The translations under genes and the position numbers were made by a program. Under the pieces are notes generated by a model that saw nothing but the letters and a program-made list of their open reading frames with translations, ran no database searches and had not been told where the DNA came from. 50,828 nt of DNA from positions 1 to 50,828 of the forward strand of contig JAIVFH010000205.1 in NCBI GenBank assembly GCA_025765595.1, in the 5' to 3' direction. The DNA is from Obelidium mucronatum. Its lineage: Eukaryota > Chytridiomycota > Chytridiomycetes > Chytridiales > Chytriomycetaceae. Numbering within the stretch: the first letter of the stretch is position 1; each line of letters begins with the position of its first letter. Of the stretch, positions 13,801 through 24,307 are shown one piece after another.

Positions 13801-14218
13801 TGTGTGGGTACTGTGTATGGCTGGGCTTGTTGGCGAGTGGTACTGGCTGCTAGTTGTTTTTTTTTTTTAATGAAGGAGGCATTTAAGTTCTCTGTTTTGC
13901 AAGTTGCCGTGACCGTAAGAGATTCGCCCTGCCATCCCCCGGTTTTTGCACTTTTCCAACAGGGGTGGTTGGGTGTTTTGTACTCAAATGGAGCTTTCTC
14001 TTTTTACAATTTGCGATTCAACACGGTAATTTTTTAATACCTTGCGCAAAGGATGGGTCCACGTAGTGCACTGGGGCAGATACGTGTCGTTGGGGCCGCT
14101 GGTTGGGTTGGATGGCTGGCTGGGTGTTGGACTGGTTGGCGTCGTTGACTTGTTGCTGTTGCTGCAGCTGAGCAAGGAAGGAGGCCAAGTCGGCGGTCAT
14201 TCCAAACTGGCCGTCCAT
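10823..14218 (-). CDS. PNUTS/LUMINIDEPENDENS-like PP1 regulator: homeodomain + TFIIS-N + CCCH finger
   Basis: Seven exons: 14041-14218, 13650-13849, 13532-13571, 13132-13471, 12257-13046, 12052-12163 and 10823-11976. They give 937 residues with all phases closing. A homeodomain (about 86-145) ends in a recognition helix VRKWMSRRRIKEK formed across an exon junction. A TFIIS N-terminal (LW) domain follows (about 215-330; GLILLRQWM). A KAVKF motif (about 490) fits the RVxF docking site for protein phosphatase 1. Next come long poly-Gln tracts and a C-terminal CX7CX5CX3H zinc finger (CNYWAQGKC/CQFGANC/CFNLH). Animal PNUTS (PPP1R10) has LW domain, PP1 motif and CCCH finger; plant LUMINIDEPENDENS has homeodomain and LW domain. 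This protein has all four. By family it should target PP1 to RNA polymerase II and control termination. An upstream in-frame ATG at 14377 is an alternative start. Confidence 0.85.
12164..12256 (-). other. Frame-preserving intron in the PNUTS-like gene
   Basis: The intron is 93 nt, phase 0, and has no stop in frame, so its retention would add 31 residues without breaking the protein. Splicing gives MAAGDR joined to HFKNKSARD. Confidence 0.6.
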
Positions 14219-14453
14219 CGCAAAGACAGTGGTGGTGCGTGGGAGGGAGCGGAGGCTGCAGGGAGTGTCGTGAGTGAGTGGGAGCGAGCAGTGGTGATCT
14301 CTTTCTCTGTCGCAAAGTGGACGCAGCCGCTTCTTATTCTTTGTTAAATAAGACTGGGAGTTTGATTGATTGGGCAAGGACCGTTAGTTGTTCACGGGCC
14401 TCTAATACGCTCTAACAGGTGTCGCTATTTTATGGAAAAAAAAGAGTCGAACA

Positions 14454-15099
14454 ATGACTGCGGCCACGGACAAGGGTAACTAAACACGTTCTCGTTCTGA
14501 CGGCTGACGCACCGCATTCTTCCTTCTCTTCTTTGCCTAGACGCAGCTGCCGCGCCGGCGCCCGCAGCGGCAGCCAGCGACGCCCAGAAAGCCGCCCAGC
14601 GCGCCGCCCGCTTCGGCCTCGCGCCGCCGGCCACGCAGTCGCACGTGCGTGTCTCCCGCCCCGCTTTCGCGTTTTAATTCGCGCTTTCACACAACACAGG
14701 AAGAGTCGCTCAGAAAACGCGCCGATCGCTTTGGAATTTCGCCGCTTTCAGCAACGCCCGCTGCCGGCGCAAAGGCCGCTCCTGCTGCCGTCGTTGCCGC
14801 TAAAGGAAAGAATGCTGCCGCAGCGCCGGCTGTGACTCTTGGTGTCGATGCTGAAACGTTGAAGAAAAGGGCCGAACGATTTGGCATTGCATCCACTGGG
14901 GGCAGTGGGGCCGTTGCCGCCGGAAATAAGAGACCAGCTGAAACTGCTGGGAGTGCGAATCTTTCTGGTGTGTGTGATATTTTTGCTGTCGAATACGGCA
15001 CGTTCTCGTCAGACTGATACTTTTGTTTCTATTACAGAATTCGAATTAAAAAAGAAGCAGCGAGCAGAACGGTTCGGTATCGCAACTGCCACAAAATAG
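14454..15099 (+). CDS. MOS11/SARNP(Tho1)-type mRNA-export protein with RAERFGI repeats
   Basis: Four exons (14454-14475, 14541-14644, 14700-14967, 15038-15099) give 151 residues. The protein is Ala-rich and carries four copies of a short basic-helix motif: RAARFGLA, RADRFGIS, RAERFGIA and RAERFGIA. This repeat is the hallmark of the C-terminal half of human SARNP/CIP29, yeast Tho1 and plant MOS11, which bind the Sub2/UAP56 RNA helicase and RNA in mRNA export. No N-terminal SAP DNA-binding domain is present, as in plant MOS11. The start is the ATG giving MTAATDK; an earlier ATG at 14432 in another frame fails. Exons 1-2 are strongly GC-rich. It is divergent from the PNUTS-like gene with 235 bases between start codons. 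Confidence 0.85.
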
Positions 15100-15233
15100 A
15101 AGTATTTGGTATAGTTTTCTTTCTCGCCGTATTGTAGAGGATTCTTTTGTGTTGGCTTTGAGCTCGCGTCTTTTTCCACTATTTTATTATTGTTCTTTTG
15201 ACTTGCTGGTGTGGGGGTGTGAATTGAGCGTTG

Positions 15234-16220
15234 TCACATTTTTGACACAGATGCGTCTTCGTCATCGCCTTCATCGTCACCCAAAATAAGATTTGCTGCG
15301 CTGGATTTGATTAAAATATCGGCACGTATCCAATTCACAGTTTGATCCTTTAGTTTCGGGAATGCCCACAGTAAAGAATCCATAATTCCATTCTTGAAAA
15401 CATCTTCATCTTCCACCGACGCGTCGAATGCATCCAAGAATGTCCTGTTTGAATCAAGAACTGAATCTATCTTTGTATTTTCATGGGATTCGCGGCGCTT
15501 CATTAGTGGGGTGTCCATCAAGTATGGCTGTAGACTCTGCGAAAACAGCCACTTTGCCCTCCTCATGGCCAAGGATGCTATTAAACGTAAATCTTTGGCC
15601 CCATCCGCGCCCAGCTTTCCTTCCACAGACCCCATGCTTGCGATCAGCACTTCATACACTTCAATAAACCCCCGATAATCTTTCCCTCTCACGCTAAAGT
15701 ACATGGTCAAGGTATCTAACGCACGTGTCCAGTTATCTTCACCTCCAGATTGCCTCAATAGCTGCGTGTAAAACATGAAACTTCCGGCCGTTGTTTGCGT
15801 GGGATGCGTCAAGTCCAAGTCTTCACAGTCTTCCAACGCCGCCAGGGCCGCCTCTGGACCCTCCACCTTCAAGCAACATCTTGCCGAAATATCGCAAATC
15901 TCTAAATTCCCAAACGGCTTCGCTTGCTTTCGATTCTCAACGATCCAGAGCCGAGTCAGTGCCAAACATTGTTCAAACTGCTTCAGCAAATACATCCGCT
16001 CAATTACTGAAGAAATATTTGTCGGCGCCAGTTTAGAGCTGTGGAAGGTAGCCGCAAAGTTGAGTGGGGATAGAAGGTCTTGGCCCTCGATTGGAAAGAA
16101 GAGTCCATCTTCCGCCAGCGGGTAAGGATAAGATGCGGGCATCACTTTACGAGGAGCAACAGGCGTCGAATCCTCAAAGAGGTCGTCATCCAAGTCCAAA
16201 GAGCCAAAGGGGTCTTCCAT
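15234..16220 (-). CDS. Helical-repeat (TPR-like) protein, family not recognised
   Basis: A single open frame of 328 residues. It starts with an acidic tail (SLDLDDDLFED), followed by an all-alpha body with TPR-like helices (YLLKQFEQCLALTRLW at about 92-107, then paired helices to about 230). It ends in an acidic tail (LILGDDEGDDED). No signal peptide or membrane segment is evident. The ATG is directly preceded by a pyrimidine tract and CAG, typical of a 3' splice site, so a 5' UTR or N-terminal exon may lie upstream, inside the first exon of the oppositely oriented FIG4 gene. Convergent with the RAERFGI-repeat gene (134 bases apart). A trafficking or peroxin-type adaptor is possible, but I have no firm assignment. 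Confidence 0.7.
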   Translation of the reverse strand: MEDPFGSLDLDDDLFEDSTPVAPRKVMPASYPYPLAEDGLFFPIEGQDLLSPLNFAATFHSSKLAPTNISSVIERMYLLKQFEQCLALTRLWIVENRKQAKPFGNLEICDISARCCLKVEGPEAALAALEDCEDLDLTHPTQTTAGSFMFYTQLLRQSGGEDNWTRALDTLTMYFSVRGKDYRGFIEVYEVLIASMGSVEGKLGADGAKDLRLIASLAMRRAKWLFSQSLQPYLMDTPLMKRRESHENTKIDSVLDSNRTFLDAFDASVEDEDVFKNGIMDSLLWAFPKLKDQTVNWIRADILIKSSAANLILGDDEGDDEDASVSKM

Positions 16221-16276
16221 CTTCTGTATGAAAGAAAAAAAAAGAGTTTGGAAATACTAGATGAATCTGCTTTGGT
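16221..16276. promoter_or_regulatory. 56-bp divergent promoter between helical protein and FIG4
   Basis: Only 56 bases separate the two start codons. The stretch has an A9 run and no TATA box. On the minus strand its edge reads as polypyrimidine-CAG immediately before the leftward ATG, so part of it may be an intron of that gene. Confidence 0.5.
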
Positions 16277-19200
16277 ATGTTCCTAGTTCCACTGAGCGTA
16301 TCGCCTCACTCAAATACCATTCAAACCAGCAAACTTACATTGTATGAGACACGCGCAAGGTTCTTTATGGTTGGGTCTGGCGCCGATGAGGTACTTTGTC
16401 AAGCAGAGAATGCCCTCAACCAGTGTGGTTAACCGACCGCAATCAATCCAACAAGGAATCATTCAGAATCATCAAGATAGACAGAAGCCTCGATTCTTCT
16501 GGCGCCCTCGCTGTTACTGATGACAACATTGTCTATTCAAGACAGGAAATGATGGATCTCTTGAAAATGATTGAAAGCGGGAACGTGAGTACTGGAGGAC
16601 TACGGAGAGTGGCGTCCTGCTTTGGGATTGTCGGTAAAACGAAAAAAAAAGCTATTCTTGCCAAGTCGAGCTCAGTTATCTGACAATCCGGCGGGATAAC
16701 AGGATTCATAAAGTTCCTTGAAGGATATTACATGATTCTAATCACGAAACGGAGTGCTGTCGCATTGATTGGAGGGCATTACGTGTACCATATTGATGAT
16801 ACTTTGCTACTTGGAATCACAGGCCAATCGGAACAATTTGAACAAAGAAGCAATGATGGCATGTTCAAATTCACCACCTCCCTAATGAAAGGGCTCAAAT
16901 CCAATTAATAATTCTCACAGAGGCGCGATATATTCAATCGTTTTGCCAAGTCGATTTGACAAAGAACTTCTACTTCAGCTATACTTATGACATTACAAAC
17001 ACACTTCAACGTAATATGACAACTGCATCATTACGACCCAACAAAATATTTATCTGGAACCATTTCCTCTTGAAAAACGGGTTTCCTTCGTTTGGCGATA
17101 CCCCACCAACCAGCAGTGATGAAAACCCTTGGTGTCTCCCCATCATTTATGGTTTCGTAGACCAAGCTAAAATTCCCGTCTTTGGCCACGACATCTATTT
17201 GACTCTTATTGCGCGACGATCTCGTTATTTCGCGGGAGCCAGGTTCTTGAAACGCGGCGTAAACAATGAAGGGTTCGTGGCGAACGAAGTGGAGACAGAA
17301 CAAATCGTACATGATGCAAATACTACGCTGTTTGATGCGGCCGTTGCAAGGGCGCTTCGTGGTGGTGTTGGGTGTAATGGGGCAAATTTGGGGATCACTT
17401 CATTTGTTCAACATCGTGGCTCTATTCCCCTCTATTGGTCGCAAGATATTTCGCAATTGACTCCGAAACCTCCGATTGAACGTTAGTACGGTTGCTCAAA
17501 TGAAAACTCTTTTTTTTTTCCTTACCCTTCCAAATAGTGAACTGCGTAGATCCGTATCACACGGCCACATCTCTTCACTTCAGCAATATGTTTGAACGAT
17601 ACGGAACGCCCTTAATCGTCTTGAACTTGATTAAATTCAAGGAAAAAACTCCTCGAGAAGGAATCTTGTTGCCCGAATTCAGAGATTCCATTGCATATTT
17701 AAACACCCATCTACCCGACCACATGAAGATGCGTTATGTGGAATGGGATATGGCAAGAGCCAACAAAAGTGATGATCCTCAAGAAGTTGTTGAGATGTTG
17801 GAAGCAATTGCTGAAGAGGTATTCTGGTTTTTTTTTTTTAAAAAAAAAAAAAGCAACCGACAGGGTATAACTCATTTCGTTTAAGGGGTTAAGTGTTACG
17901 GGCTTCTTCCATGCAGGTCGTGAACCGTATTTGAACACAATGAAGCGAAGTGAGACCAACCATTCCACAAACAAAGAACCGCTCCGCATTCTTGGCCGCC
18001 TCCAAACTGGAATAACAAGAACAAACTGCATCGACTGCTTAGACCGTACGAATGCCGCTCAATTTATGCTGGGAAAATCCGCTCTCGCCCATCAACTGCA
18101 TTCCCTTGGAATTCTCCCCTCCGCTTCCCCACAAAACGTTCCCTTTGACAGCGACGCCTGCAACTTACTCAACAGCATGTACCAAGACCATGGAGACACT
18201 ATCGCGCTCCAATACGGTGGAAGCCATCTCGTCAACACTATGGAAACATACCGCAAGATAGGGCATTGGACAAGCCATTCAAGAGACATGATTGAAAGCA
18301 TTCGAAGATACTACAGCAATTCTTTCACGGATGCCGAGAAGCAAGACGCCATTAATTTGTTTCTGGGGAACTTTATCCCTCCTCCTCCCGGAAATGGGAC
18401 AGGACCCATGATTTGGGACTTGCCAAGCGACTATTACTTGCATCATGATCCAGACCCGTTGCCGAAAGCGAAAAAGAGAAGCTATAAAAAGTGGTGGATC
18501 GACCCTGAAGCTGCCCACCCAGACCACCAGAACAACACCAGCGGAAGCGCGAACGGAACGGAACTTGAACCATATACGACAGGGAACACAATACCGACGA
18601 TGATCCAAGATCTTTTTCCTGTTAAAGCGGACCCCGAAGAAACCTTTTCGGCATACTATCATCCTGGGACACTCACTTCATTTGATCGCTTATACCCTTC
18701 GAATATGAATCGAGGCGGTGGTGGTGGAAGTGGAGGTGGTAATGGAATGGGACCCGGTTATGAATTTGAAGGGACCATACTCGATTTGAGTCCTTTTGCT
18801 GTTCGCAATAATATTGCGACGCCTTTTGAAAATACAACAAACGAATTGGACAAAGACGCTGATGTCCATGGATATCCGGAAGGCGGGCTGTTGATTTATG
18901 GGATTCGCGAAGACGGTGTTTTGTTATGGTTGAAAGGCGGGGCTGTTTCCGAGCCAACCACAACCAAAGACGACAGCAGCCAGACTCCAAAAGACGAAAA
19001 AGAGAAAAGTAAAGCGGATAAGCAAGATCACCAGCAGCCATTACCATGGTGGACGACAAGTGCCTTGTCAATGCGCCTTTTGGATCCCCATGTTTCAGCA
19101 GGAGAAATGAAGGAATACAAGAGGTAATAATTGTTGAAATGTATTGATGCTCCGCGAATTTTTCACCGAATGGAGCTTTTTTTTTTTTTTGGCACCAGAT

Positions 19201-19604
19201 ATGTGGCGCAATTCAAACCCACACCAATCGCAACGGCCAGAGTCCAGAGAATATCTTCGTCCAAGCGTTCCAATTCAGACACCAACTTTCGTCATCATCC
19301 CGACTTTGGGATTTTTCAAAGCCATATCCAGGCTGCTCTCCCAAAGCCAACAGCTGCAGGAACCACAGGCGGCAGCAAACACGATCAACCACATCATCAC
19401 CACACACCTGAAAATACTGATGCGAGGGATCAAGAAATTTACGAGTATTACGCGACTCAGAGTGGGAAAGTTTCGACATACTTTGGAAGTGCAAAAACAA
19501 CAGCAGGAAGTACAAGCACCGGTGTCGATGGAACCAGTGAAAGTGAGGAAGCGCGGTATGAGGCGTACGCGCAATGGCTGAGTACAGGAAAATACCATTT
19601 ATAA
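16277..19604 (+). CDS. FIG4: SAC-domain phosphoinositide 5-phosphatase FIG4
   Basis: Seven exons: 16277-16390, 16456-16633, 16703-16858, 16921-17481, 17538-17818, 17886-19123 and 19199-19604. They code for 977 residues. FIG4 removes the 5-phosphate of PI(3,5)P2 and, with the FAB1/PIKfyve kinase and VAC14, sets this lipid's level on vacuoles and endolysosomes. The SAC catalytic motif CX5R(T/S) reads [12 protein letters not shown] (about residue 478). Flanking FIG4-type motifs are [42 protein letters not shown] and LQYGGS with YYSNSFTDA. The long C-terminal extension has a Gly-rich linker and ends [12 protein letters not shown]. The start is the first in-frame ATG, giving a short N-terminus. 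Intron 3 begins with GC instead of GT. Convergent with the ERMARD-like gene, 96 bases apart. Confidence 0.94.
16859..16920 (+). other. Non-canonical GC-AG intron of FIG4
   Basis: The only phase-compatible junction restoring the conserved [19 protein letters not shown] block uses GCATGT as donor and CACAG as acceptor (62 nt). The nearby GT at 16863 gives the wrong phase. Confidence 0.7.
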
Positions 19605-19700
19605 TTCTCGTTTCCAAACCAAATCATAAATATCCACACAGCCCGAAAGTTGAGAATAAATTCCCAAGATTGCCTATTTCCAAAAAAAAAAAAAAAAAAA

Positions 19701-21911
19701 TCATTGATTCGCTCGCTGAATTTCCAAAAACTTTCGGAAAGCCCCAACAGTCTTTCCTCTCATCAGGAAGTCGATTCCCGCCAAAACGCCCTTCTCCAGA
19801 GTCGCACCACCTTTGGGATCTGCAAAACTTGTGCATGACTTCACACTTTCGAAGAGTTTTGGGAATGGTAGTTTCGAAATCAGATCGGTGCTTGTTTTTA
19901 GGTCTGTGATGACACAGCTTTGGAAGATTGCAAACTCCAACCAGATAAGAACGTAACGAAACAACTTCAACATCGCGGGCAATGCTCGATAATGTATGAA
20001 CAGTGCCCTCCTTTGGGAGGTTCGCGCGGCCTTGCTCAGGATTTTCTCCAAGGTTGACTTGAAGATTGTTTCCAAAAAGTAATTTTGAGTTTGCAAAACC
20101 ACGTCCACAATCGAAAGAAGGCACGATCCGTAGGGCATTGATTGGGTATATTTAAACTTTTGCAAGTACCCATTCGGCAGCACGCTTGCAATTTCTGGTT
20201 TCATGAAAATTGAGCTCTCTTGGAACTGACTATAGTTGACTAATCCTTGATGCAAACTTTCAAGTTCCATTTCCAATAGGTTGTTGAGGTTGTAGATCAG
20301 AGATGGCAGTGTGCTAGGTTCAGAATCTGTTGGCTGAAGGCGGTTTGTTTTATCCACGTATTCAACTGTGGCGCCATTGAGAAAAACACTAGCCCGGGAT
20401 TGAGATATGTCAAAATCATCTTGCTCAATAGTACAGGTAGATTCCTGGCATAGATATTAGGAAATGACAAGATGACTGTAAAACCAGGGTTAACAGTACT
20501 CACCCGAATAAGATTCTCCAAAGAGTTCTGATTTGATGCCACTAGTTTTATAGATTGTCTTAAATATGATATTGGATGGAAACTCAACCGGTACGAGTCT
20601 ATGATGTGGGTATCCTTCAGTATCGAAACTTCCGTTTCGCCTTGTTTTGAAAACCGAGAACACAACTAAAACAGAATTTTGGATGAATAAGCACGATATA
20701 ATCAATATAGAAGGAATTACCGAAGTTATTGTGAGGAATACCATTGATGTCAAAACTGACATCCCATTCGAGTCACCAATAAATAAGGAGTCCTGCAGCG
20801 TTTCGCCTTAGAGAGAAATATGCTAAAATATCTTACATACCAAACATGCCTCTCCATGACATAACTTTCCTCTCACAGAAGGTCCACGCTCCATTAGAAA
20901 CAAATCCAACAAAACCGCCAAACACCCCGCGACATCACGATCCCCATCCCCAAAATTAAGCAAAGCCAAAATTTTATTTTCATCGCCAGTTGCGAGTACC
21001 AGAGGGTCCAACAGAATCTGATGTTTGTGTTTTTGCCCAAAACCATCCAACGTTGAGAAATAGGAATCCGTATGCGCTAATGCAATATCGGGAACATTAT
21101 TCTCAGAAGAAAAGAGACATCGTATCGAATGTTCGAGGACCGGTAGACTGGAAAATAGAAACAGTAATTCTTGGCCGTTTTTTAAAAACGTGATCCCATG
21201 TTTGAGCAACCCTTTGTGTGTATCAGGAACAAAAGAAGTCGAATCAATAAATTCATGCGTATTCAAGGATTGCAGAACATTCCCGGCAGCTTGTGGGAAA
21301 TCATGATACTTTTGAAGGTTGGGATGGTTGTCAAATGAACGAATGCTCCAAGCGGTTCCGTCACTTTTTCCAGCGTCAAGAATATCGCTTTGATTGAGTC
21401 CACTCAAATCGCATATTATCAAAACCATCAAATCCAAGTAGGACTCGTGTATCTCAGTTTCAATAATAAAGCCATGCCACACCAAGTTCCGAATGTTTAA
21501 ACCAGTGGGCAAGAATAGGGTCTCCAAGACAGCCACGCATTCAGGCGCTAGAATTTGTGAAATCTCGTGTGATGCAATCAAGTCACGCAGAATCATGTTG
21601 CGTTTTGTTTTGGCTCTTGATTTGTAGAGTGAATAAAGGCAGCGTTCGAGGATCGTGACAATCAGGGCTGCCTCGGTCGATTTATTGATATGTTTGAATA
21701 GTGTTTCGCGGCGGGGTGATAACGAGGCGAGGTATTTTGTTGCCAAGAGGGTTGACTCCGATGAAGCCAAGATAGGCCGAAGTGACGGCCAATTAATAGG
21801 GGCTGACAGAGTCCGCGAAATTAATTGCAGTGATGCTGGAAACACCAGAGGCATGGATAGTACCGCCTGAACAGACAAAGACAAGCTAGATTTCATCTTA
21901 ACTAAAATCAT
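19701..21911 (-). CDS. ERMARD-like protein (DUF4209-type)
   Basis: Four exons (20841-21911, 20721-20792, 20504-20665, 19701-20444) give 682 residues, close to human ERMARD (ER membrane-associated RNA degradation protein). The key match is the conserved block LFLPTGLNIRNLVWHGF at about residues 152-168, preceded by a helix pair containing MILRDLIASHEI. The rest is helical, with a Leu-rich segment around LFLFSSLPVLEHSIRCLF and a hydrophobic one, LTSMVFLTITS, in the short second exon that could associate with membrane. The molecular activity of this family is not established; the animal name reflects an ER-linked RNA decay report. Start at 21911 or the second Met at 21896. It lies 146 bases upstream of the end of the AGC carrier gene. 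Confidence 0.75.
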
Positions 21912-22057
21912 AAAAGCACTCTTTACTCATTTCTTTCTCAAAGCTCATAGGAGACTATAAGTGACACATGTGAACACAGGAAGGAAGGGAGACCACAAAG
22001 AGGCGGATGAATTGATAGAAATAAAAAGATAAACCCAAAAAGCAAAAAGCAGAAACT

Positions 22058-23708
22058 CTATACGGTAATGTACTTGGACATGAATTGCTGGATGAGCTGG
22101 ATATTTGGGGAAAAAGTTAGCCAGTTATAAAAAATGAAAACTGGTACAAACCTCGAAACTTGCGAGAGTGACACCAAACTGAGGAGATGACCGCAGGACT
22201 CTTGCAACACCTCCCTTGAAAAACGCTTTAGGTCCTTCCTCGGCCATAATCTTCCTTCCTGCATCGAAAAGTCCATTGTATGTTGTCTCTCCAGATCTAG
22301 CAGCCACTTGCAAACGTGTCTTGATAACATCAGCCGGTGTCACCAAGTAAGCAGCTGGAATACCCGCGATCGCACCAGAGACAAGCAGTTCTCCAATCGC
22401 CAGTTTTTTCCCATTCTTTCCTTCGTGGAATACGTCCTTCTTCAGGTGAGCATACACAGGGAAGTAAATTCCAGAAAATGGAATGTCTCGCAGCAAACAA
22501 GCAGCAGCACCTTTGTAAAGACCAAACAATCCCAAGCTACGAACAATCTGCATTGCTGATTTCCTGGGAACACCGCTTTTTCGGGCAGCTTCTCCTTGAA
22601 CTGGAGATTCAAGGAGCACAAAAGTTAGTACCTATGAACGAAGGCACGCATAAAAAATCAGTTGATTTCGCACCTTGCAAACGAATCTTGACAATTTCAA
22701 GTGGATTGGTAAAGATTACTTGGGAACCACCAGCCATGCAACCAGCCAGAATTTCAGCGGACAGATGGATGGAGCCATCTGGATTGACGAGAGACCGGCG
22801 AACAAAGTCGTTTACAGTAAGTTTGATGGCCTTTTCAGGAGCAACTGTAGAACGGCATTACTATTAGTAAGAGCACTAAAGACACAAAGACACAACAAGA
22901 AGACAAAAATAAACCTCCAACAAGCTGTGGCAAAAGTCCAGAATAGAGACCAACAAATCCTTCGTTCTTTAACACTTGTCTAAAACAATCCCATGAGTTC
23001 TTGTAGGCCTGTTCCCCAACAACCTTGGCACGTTGGTTTTGCATACGTGTTTTAACCAAGTCTGATTGGATCTTAGTTAGTACACTGCTTATAACACCCA
23101 AAATATCAATGCCTACCGATAGGGTACACAAATGTGGCTCCAATAGCACCAGCCACAGAAGCCAGAGCAAAGTTGAAGGAACTCTTGAAGAATTCCCTGA
23201 ACGATGGGGAAACATTTGCGCCAATGAGATCGTCAATAGTTCGCGGTTTGTAGACGACGCCAGACAAAGCTGCTGTGGCAGCAGCGGCGTGCAGTGGCTG
23301 GGCTGCTGGCGCCACGTTCTGCACGCGCAACATTTGCAGCGCCGTTTCCCGCAGCGCGTCTCGTGTAACGCTCGTTGCGGCGCCGTTCTTTGCGGCGACG
23401 GCAAACAGCGTTTTGACGTCGGTTGGCGCCAGCGTTTGCGCGACGCCCAGTTTTGCTTGCAGCGCCTCGAAGTCGGCGACGGAAACGCTGTCCGGCGCCG
23501 CCTTGGCGACCGCTTCGATCGACTGCGACGCCGCAACGAGACGCAGCAACGCGGCAAACGTCAGCTCGTTATGCTCAGCTTCTGTGGCAAGGCGGTCAGC
23601 GAGGCGACGCAACGCTGCGTCCGGGGCGTGTCCCGTCTACTTACTCGATGATGTCAGGGCAATTACGGACGCGCCCAGTCCGAGACCTAGAGCAACTTCT
23701 GTGATCAT
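22058..23708 (-). CDS. AGC1: Mitochondrial aspartate/glutamate carrier (AGC, aralar/citrin type)
   Basis: Six exons: 23645-23708, 23117-23581, 22915-23061, 22674-22844, 22152-22600 and 22058-22096. They give 444 residues. The inner-membrane carrier exchanges matrix aspartate for cytosolic glutamate plus a proton in the malate-aspartate shuttle. Three solute-carrier repeats show the Px[DE]xx[KR] signatures [20 protein letters not shown] and [10 protein letters not shown]. The subfamily marker [20 protein letters not shown] identifies AGC. The N-terminal region (about 140 residues, Ala-rich) keeps the EF-hand-like helical pattern of a shortened AGC N-domain, but no DxDxDG calcium loop is visible, so calcium control is doubtful. 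Exon 2 is markedly GC-rich. A TATATA lies about 100 bases upstream. Confidence 0.92.
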
Positions 23709-24082
23709 GGTTCGGTTCTATTTAGAGGTACTTGTTTGACAACCCAAAAAAAGAAAATTTGGCCATTGTCACTGCCGTCATTATACTAGCTAGCCGTTCC
23801 GTTTGAGGTATATATGTGAAAGACGCGGTGCAATCTTAATCGGCGATTGTATCAATTCAACTTGGGAAGCAGCAAGCATCAATATGTTTTTTTTCTCAAA
23901 CTCCCAAGATTTCACGCGTTATTTCAATTCCCTTACTCGCATAACTGTTAACTAAGTACTTATTTGAAAAGGTGGAATAGAGGCGTGATACCAATGACTC
24001 AATGGCGCGGGGAAGGGCCAAATTACTTTCCCCCTCCCCAACAAGCAACAAAATTACCATTACACAAGACATCTCTGCTTTA

Positions 24083-24307
24083 TTATTCAATTTTCAGGTC
24101 TCCCAGTTTGGCATTCATGGTACTAGGCACCAAGACAGCCTCAGAATCGCCTGTAAACCCTGGTGCCTTCGCCGTCAATTCCGCAGCCTTCTTTAGCTTC
24201 CGTGTTTCTTCAAGTTCTTGAAAGCGTTTGCTTCTTTGCTGTGCTTGGTTGGTGAGGGCGTTGCATTCGTTGATGGCACTTTGCTCCAGTGCAAAGTCAT
24301 ACGCTAT
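24083..24307 (-). CDS. Last exon of a small coiled-coil protein, unknown
   Basis: A good 3' splice site (CACCTCCAG) opens a 74-residue terminal exon ending in TAA. The product is charged and helical (RSKRFQELEETRKLKKAAEL), followed by a Ser/Pro-containing tail ending AKLGDLKIE. It is too short and unspecific for a family call. An upstream ATG at about 24463 (MSDWRLYRQSLLFLTRT) may start the gene, but I could not join it in phase without a stop, so the 5' part is unresolved. The segment begins 374 bases from the AGC carrier start. Confidence 0.45.
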   Translation of the reverse strand: MAYDFALEQSAINECNALTNQAQQRSKRFQELEETRKLKKAAELTAKAPGFTGDSEAVLVPSTMNAKLGDLKIE

